NCBI GenBank assembly: GCA_016721305.1
Contig: JADKIH010000007.1
Span: forward strand, 1-64,000
Direction of reading: 5' to 3'
Source: Bacteroidota bacterium
GTDB taxonomy: Bacteria > Bacteroidota > Bacteroidia > AKYH767-A > 2013-40CM-41-45
DNA: 64,000 nt
Translations under genes and position numbers: made by a program
Notes under the pieces: generated by a model
The model's input: only the letters and a program-made list of their open reading frames with translations
What the model was told of the DNA's origin: nothing
Database searches by the model: none
In this document: piece by piece, positions 59,846 through 64,000 of the stretch
Position numbering within the stretch: the stretch's first letter is position 1
Layout of the letters: each line of letters starts with the position of its first letter

Positions 59846-61066
59846 TTATTTAACGAAGAATTTAATGTAGACATCAGCACTATTGCCATCTTCACTCTCA
59901 AGGCGTAATTCACCTTTGTGTTTTTCAATCATTGTATTATGGCTAATGGAAAGACCTAAGCCGGCTTTCTCCTCATTAGTAGAATAAAATTCATTGATAG
60001 CTTGTTGAAGTACAGCTTCAGGCATCCCTGTGCCATTGTCACGTACACGAACCTGCAGAAAGCGAGGAAGGATACGCGTGCTGATTCCAACTTTGGGTTG
60101 ATATCCCTTTGTGCCCTTAGCATTTTTGGCTCTTACGGAATTGAAAGCATTATCGAGTACATTAAATAGCATATTGCTTACGGCTGCCTGATTCACCTGA
60201 ACAGAGGGAAGAGTTTTTTCAAAATCTTTGGTGACTTGACAGTTGAAATCATCGGTAAGTCCTGCTCCACGGCGAGTGATTTCGAAAACTTCATCGCATA
60301 ACTTATTGATGTCGGTCGCTGTTTTATCATCACCGGGCTCCGGTTCTTGCGACATGATAATTTGTGCCATTCCAAATTCCATTCGCGATTTGATGGTGAT
60401 TTTATCGACCGACGGAACGATTTCACTACTCCATTCAGCGGATGATGCCGGCAGTTCGGCAATCTCACGACAAGTTTGCTGTAAGACTTCAGAATCCTCT
60501 TTAAATTTATGAAAGGCATTCTTGGACGATTTGAGCTGATCAATCAGAGAAGCGGCACCGGAAGCGGTTGATTCCAATCCTTTAAGTTGAACTTCGGTTT
60601 TTGCCAATTGAGCAGCTTCTTTCCCCACTTTTCGTTTTTGGAATTGGAGAAAAAGGATAACGATCACTAACCACCCCAGAAACGAAAACCCGGCCAGCTT
60701 AATTAAGCGATTGTAACGAATTTCGATTTCAGCCTTCTCGTCTGTCAATTCCTTAATTCCGGCATCCTGTGTGCGTATATCGTTCAGCAATTTTGAAGAA
60801 CCACTGACATAGTTTTTTTCAAGAAGATCTAATGTGTCTCTGATTTCCTGTGCATTGAGCGAATCCAGGGCTTTGTCGTAATCAATCAGCTTTTCAAGTC
60901 CGAAGCGATTCAGGTTTTTGGCGACAAATGCCTGAGCTCGGGAATCATGATTCTCAAGTACAGCGCGGTTTTCGGGAGAGGTAACAGGAATCTGTCTTGC
61001 TTGCGAAAAACACAGCATGCCTTGCAGGAGCAAGGCTATAAGGAATAAAGGCCGGATTTTATACAT
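59846..61066 (-). CDS. Sensor kinase-like protein with HATPase domain but no obvious phosphoacceptor histidine
   Basis: 406 residues. Signal peptide (MYKIRPLFLIALLLQGMLCFSQ), extracytoplasmic helical region, membrane helix (FSFLGWLVIVILFLQFQ), coiled region, and a clear HATPase_c domain: N-box NMLFNVLDNAFNSV, G1 VRVRDNGTGMPEAVL, and GLGLSIS. The part from DINKLCDEVFEI on matches the Bacteroidota family whose DHp helix reads AHEIQNPL. Here the corresponding stretch (residues about 170-240) contains no such motif. Start chosen at the signal peptide; upstream in-frame ATGs at 61087 and 61108 are less likely. No response regulator adjoins it. Confidence 0.75.
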   Translation of the reverse strand: MYKIRPLFLIALLLQGMLCFSQARQIPVTSPENRAVLENHDSRAQAFVAKNLNRFGLEKLIDYDKALDSLNAQEIRDTLDLLEKNYVSGSSKLLNDIRTQDAGIKELTDEKAEIEIRYNRLIKLAGFSFLGWLVIVILFLQFQKRKVGKEAAQLAKTEVQLKGLESTASGAASLIDQLKSSKNAFHKFKEDSEVLQQTCREIAELPASSAEWSSEIVPSVDKITIKSRMEFGMAQIIMSQEPEPGDDKTATDINKLCDEVFEITRRGAGLTDDFNCQVTKDFEKTLPSVQVNQAAVSNMLFNVLDNAFNSVRAKNAKGTKGYQPKVGISTRILPRFLQVRVRDNGTGMPEAVLQQAINEFYSTNEEKAGLGLSISHNTMIEKHKGELRLESEDGNSADVYIKFFVK

Positions 61067-61231
61067 GGCTTGCGTGGTAAACTTCATAGGTGTGGAATGA
61101 TCACACAAAATACATTTACCACTCTGAAGAGTCCCCGTTCATTTAAGTGAATTATCAACGATGAAATGTGTATGAAATTACTCTTGGCTGTTCCAAAAAG
61201 AATGGCCAAATTAGGACTCTGAAACAGTGAC

Positions 61232-63166
61232 ATGAAATTTGTGAAACGCAGGACAATTAAGCTTAGTGGCATCTTTTTCTTATCCATTCTGGTCTTGTAT
61301 TTTTTATTAAGAAACAGCTTGCTTCATTATGCACTGGAGAAGGTGCAGACAAAATTAGTCGAGCGGAATGGAATCATTCTGCGCGTCGAATCTTCCGGAT
61401 TCAGTGGCTTTACTACAGTTGCCTTAGAAGGGGTGTCTGTGGTACCTCCGAAAGGCGATACATTACTGACGGCAGATACACTTACTGTACGTCCGTCAAT
61501 CTGGACATTATTTACCGGAACACTTCGGATCAAGGAAATACACGGTTCAGGCATTCACGTCACCGTGGAATATGGTGAGAAACTGAATAATATTCGTTTT
61601 CCAAGGCCTAATCATTTACACGATACAGTAAAAGTCAGTGAGCGCAATTATGCCGGTATGCTGGCTTCGGCCTTAGATCGTTCGTTCAACTTTGCACCAC
61701 AGAGATCTGTTCTCAGAGATGTTCTTTTTACCTATAAGAACGATACACTCGAACGCTCGATCCGACTCAACACCTTCCATTCAGACGAAGGAGAGATGGC
61801 CGGTGAGGGAATTGATTTGGAAAGAAATCAGAAATGGAAATGCAATGGGAGCTTTTCCCAAACCAGGCACCATTTCGACATGTACGTTTTTCCTGTCGAA
61901 ACCGAGCACAATCAGTTGCCGTTGTTACAGGAGCTAACAGGAGCTACAATTGAATTCGATTCCGTGCACGTTGTACTCGACGGATATAAATATTCTCGGA
62001 ATGAATTAAGAGCAAACGGCTTGTTTTCAATTGCGGGATTATCGCTTCACCATAAAAAAATAGCCGAAGATACGGTTCGAGTGCCCAAGGCATCTATTAG
62101 CTATTCATTCACTGCGAATGAAAATTCGATTATGCTGGATAGCTCTTCTGTGGCGACTTTAGATCAGATTACATTCAATCCGTATTTGCGTCTTGAAAAT
62201 GGACAGAGCCGGAAATATGCTATGAATATTCGCACATCAGCAACACCGGCCACAGCTTTTTTCAGATCATTACCGGAAGGAATGTTCGATGAGGTTAGAT
62301 TGCACGAAGCCGATGGTACTTTACAATTCAAACTAACCTTTGCTCTGGATGCGAAGAATCCCGATGATGTGATCTTTGACTGTTCAATGAAAAAAGACCA
62401 TTTTCATCTGAAGAAATTTCCTCCGGGCGGTTTGTTGAAAATGAACAGTGAATTTACGCAGGCAGTATATGAACGCGATCGTTATATCCGCTCGTTTCAG
62501 GTAGGTCCGTCCAATCCCGATTTCACACCGATCAGTGATGTAAGTCCATACTTCCTAAGTTCGGTATTAACTTCGGAGGATGGAAGTTTCCTCTATCATA
62601 ACGGTTTTAACGAAGATGCCTTTAGAAAATCCATCGCAACTAATTTTAAGGCAGGGAAGTTTCTGCGTGGCGGAAGTACGATCAGTATGCAACTGGTGAA
62701 AAATGTCTTTCTCAACAGGAAGAAAACAGTTGCGCGGAAAGCAGAAGAGGCACTGATTGTTTGGCTGATAGAAAGTAATCGTTTGTGCAGTAAAGAGAGG
62801 ATGTTTGAAGTATATGTAAACATCATTGAACTCGGTCCGAATGTTTACGGAATAGGCGAGGCTTCGCGTTTTTATTTCAACAAAAAGCCGGTCCAATTAA
62901 ATTTGCAGGAGAGTATTTTTCTGGCCAGTCTGTTACCGCATCCCAAATGGTTCCGATATAGTTTTGATGGCACAGGTCAATTAAAACCCTTTCTGGCCGA
63001 TTACTATCGAGTCATGTCGAATTTCATGCTGAAGAAAAATCTGATTTCACAGGAAGAGCACGATCAGCTTTTACCGAAAGTAGAGATTACCGGTATGGCG
63101 AAGGAGTTTATTGTTGTGACGGATACTGTGCCTGAGCCGGTTGAGGAAGAGGAGGAGAGTAATTAG
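61232..63166 (+). CDS. AsmA-like protein fused to a GT51 peptidoglycan transglycosylase
   Basis: 644 residues, intact. N-terminal membrane helix (SGIFFLSILVLYFLLRN), a long AsmA/DUF-type periplasmic region (residues about 40-410), then a monofunctional transglycosylase domain: SSVLTSEDGSFLYHNGF with the catalytic glutamate, LRGGSTISMQLVKNVFL, and FEVYVNIIELGPNVYGIGEASRFYF. No transpeptidase domain follows. It would polymerise glycan strands from lipid II at the inner membrane. The acidic C-terminus (PVEEEEESN) is unusual. Divergent from the kinase-like pair. Confidence 0.85.
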   Translation: MKFVKRRTIKLSGIFFLSILVLYFLLRNSLLHYALEKVQTKLVERNGIILRVESSGFSGFTTVALEGVSVVPPKGDTLLTADTLTVRPSIWTLFTGTLRIKEIHGSGIHVTVEYGEKLNNIRFPRPNHLHDTVKVSERNYAGMLASALDRSFNFAPQRSVLRDVLFTYKNDTLERSIRLNTFHSDEGEMAGEGIDLERNQKWKCNGSFSQTRHHFDMYVFPVETEHNQLPLLQELTGATIEFDSVHVVLDGYKYSRNELRANGLFSIAGLSLHHKKIAEDTVRVPKASISYSFTANENSIMLDSSSVATLDQITFNPYLRLENGQSRKYAMNIRTSATPATAFFRSLPEGMFDEVRLHEADGTLQFKLTFALDAKNPDDVIFDCSMKKDHFHLKKFPPGGLLKMNSEFTQAVYERDRYIRSFQVGPSNPDFTPISDVSPYFLSSVLTSEDGSFLYHNGFNEDAFRKSIATNFKAGKFLRGGSTISMQLVKNVFLNRKKTVARKAEEALIVWLIESNRLCSKERMFEVYVNIIELGPNVYGIGEASRFYFNKKPVQLNLQESIFLASLLPHPKWFRYSFDGTGQLKPFLADYYRVMSNFMLKKNLISQEEHDQLLPKVEITGMAKEFIVVTDTVPEPVEEEEESN

Positions 63167-63190
63167 CAAATTAGCTGATTAGCTGATGGA
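63167..63190. repeat. Octamer repeat TTAGCTGA
   Basis: Two exact ttagctga units and a degenerate one between the stops of two converging genes. The second unit supplies the stop codon of the minus-strand gene. Related to the repeats at 19898-20033. Confidence 0.6.
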
Positions 63191-63515
63191 GAGTGCTTCG
63201 ACTTTTTCAAAAAGTTCTTTAAAAGCGGGATCACGGAGGTAACTTTCGTGAATGGTGGTGATGACTTCCTGGGCTTGTTTTAAATAGAAAGACCTGACAC
63301 GTTTAAATTCTTCTTTCGTTGTTTCACCGTTCTCGATGGCCATTTTTTCGAGATCATCACCAATTTCGCAAAGAAAAATCCGGCAACTGATTTCAAGCAG
63401 GGCATAAAAAATTTACTTCTTCTGCATCAAAAGAAATGATTTCACCCTCTTCGTATTGGCCATTATGGACTTCGAAGTCTTCCAGCATTTCATCATGAAA
63501 CATATCTTGTTTCAT
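63179..63515 (-). CDS. Small protein of unknown function (one frameshift)
   Basis: About 111 residues: MKQDMFHDEMLEDFEVHNGQ, then EEGEIISFDAEEVN; after one indel in the T run near 63408, FYALLEISCRIFLCEIGDD continues to AFKELFEKVEALSIS. Acidic, helical, cytoplasmic, no known family. Its ATG overlaps the stop of the 45-residue gene before it (ATGA), so the two are translationally coupled. Confidence 0.55.
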
Positions 63516-63649
63516 GGCAGTCTGATTAATTCGTATTGAGGATGAAGTAGAATGAACTTACCGGCAGCGATGGAGATATTTACCAGCTGCTTAAATTCAC
63601 GTGTTACTTTCACGCTCATTTTGTCTCCGTAAAATACAAGAGGTGCCAT
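63512..63649 (-). CDS. Possible 45-residue protein, coupled to the next gene
   Basis: MAPLVFYGDKMSVKVTREFK then QLVNISIAAGKFILLHPQY and ELIRLP. The stop TGA overlaps the next ATG. No family recognised. It could also be the N-terminal piece of a larger protein split by an indel. Confidence 0.4.
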   Translation of the reverse strand: MAPLVFYGDKMSVKVTREFKQLVNISIAAGKFILLHPQYELIRLP

Positions 63650-63776
63650 TTCAATTCTTATTACAATACTAAGATTCAAAAAGTTTCCGGCTTTTCAATC
63701 TTTCCTCAAATCTTTCAATTATTCTTCTTACAAATTCTCTTATCTTCGGAACGCCATTTTTAAAAAGAAAATAGCT

Positions 63777-64000
63777 ATGCTTGGACTAAAACTACCGACA
63801 GACCCACGATGGGTGAATATCGTTGAGAAAAATATCGAAGAAATTCTTACTGATCACGCCTACTGCGAGCAGAAAGCGACAACGAATTCCATCAATTTGA
63901 TTATTCATTTTCCGGAGTATCCGGATCTGGTTGATGCGATGCTTGAACTGGCAAAAGAAGAATTAGACCACTTCCAGCAGGTGCATGAAAAGATAAAGGA
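63777..64000 (+). CDS. miaE: tRNA-(ms2io6A) hydroxylase, N-terminal part
   Basis: The gene runs off the right edge; 74 residues are visible: MLGLKLPTDPRWVNIVEKNI, EEILTDHAYCEQKATTNSIN, then LELAKEELDHFQQVHEKIK. The EQKA and EExxHF motifs are diiron-ligand helices of the ferritin-like MiaE family, which hydroxylates the isopentenyl group on modified A37 of tRNA using oxygen. A TATCTTCG promoter-like element lies upstream at 63741-63748. Confidence 0.85.
   Translation, partial: MLGLKLPTDPRWVNIVEKNIEEILTDHAYCEQKATTNSINLIIHFPEYPDLVDAMLELAKEELDHFQQVHEKIK

Overview
This 64 kb window comes from a member of the Bacteroidota with about 40-44% GC. Three things support that: five or so secreted proteins end in type IX secretion (T9SS) sorting domains, promoters match the Bacteroidota -7 element TAnnTTTG, and several gene neighbourhoods are typical of the phylum (nusB-DUF1573-yajC-ybbR-coaE; ddl-PASTA-rluD; DUF4199-GT2; shikimate kinase facing a PRTase). 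No species can be named. The futalosine menaquinone gene mqnE, the MEP-pathway gene ispE and the very long PKD adhesin suggest an environmental, aerobic or respiring, surface-associated bacterium of the Chitinophagales/Sphingobacteriales/Cytophagales kind (inference).

Layout. 0-4.1 kb: a tandemly duplicated pair of T9SS cargo genes. 4.7-8.4 kb (minus): ispE, guaD, accA and a lipoprotein. 8.5-10.1 kb: dnaB. 10.1-10.35 kb: heptamer repeats. 10.3-12.1 kb: ABC exporter. 12.2-19.4 kb (plus): leucine dehydrogenase, then nusB, DUF1573 lipoprotein, yajC, ybbR, coaE, MBL nuclease and NAD(P)HX repair. 19.5-21.5 kb: small secreted protein, tsaC-like and transaldolase-like genes, SRP RNA. 21.6-26.7 kb: DUF4199, two glycosyltransferases and a DUF5686 outer-membrane protein. 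26.8-32.8 kb: YkgJ protein, TonB-like protein, M43 protease, orphan response regulator, mqnE. 32.9-34.0 kb: a palindrome array next to a REP-associated (IS200-like) transposase. 34.1-40.6 kb (minus): rluD, T9SS protein, PASTA protein and a double D-Ala-D-Ala ligase. 40.9-43 kb: prolyl oligopeptidase. 43.0-43.8 kb: a candidate noncoding RNA and hairpins. 43.8-51.5 kb: a roughly 2,560-residue PKD adhesin. 52.1-64 kb: TerC, Usp, aroK, PRTase, NlpC/P60, rlmD, rocD, TPR protein, a divergent kinase pair, a GT51 transglycosylase, two small genes and the start of miaE.

A caution governs the whole annotation. About twenty genes, including essential ones such as dnaB, nusB, rluD and ddl, are broken by single-base indels, many of them in homopolymer runs, while the flanking reading frames are otherwise conserved. 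This looks like uncorrected long-read sequencing error rather than gene decay. I therefore report each such gene as one CDS spanning all its frames.

The most distinctive content is the REP/RAYT locus, the fused double Ddl, the candidate ncRNA at 43.2-43.45 kb, the paired kinase-like proteins lacking a visible phosphoacceptor histidine, and several families of short 7-8 bp or palindromic repeats placed just after stop codons. I see no clear phage, CRISPR, restriction or antiphage island.
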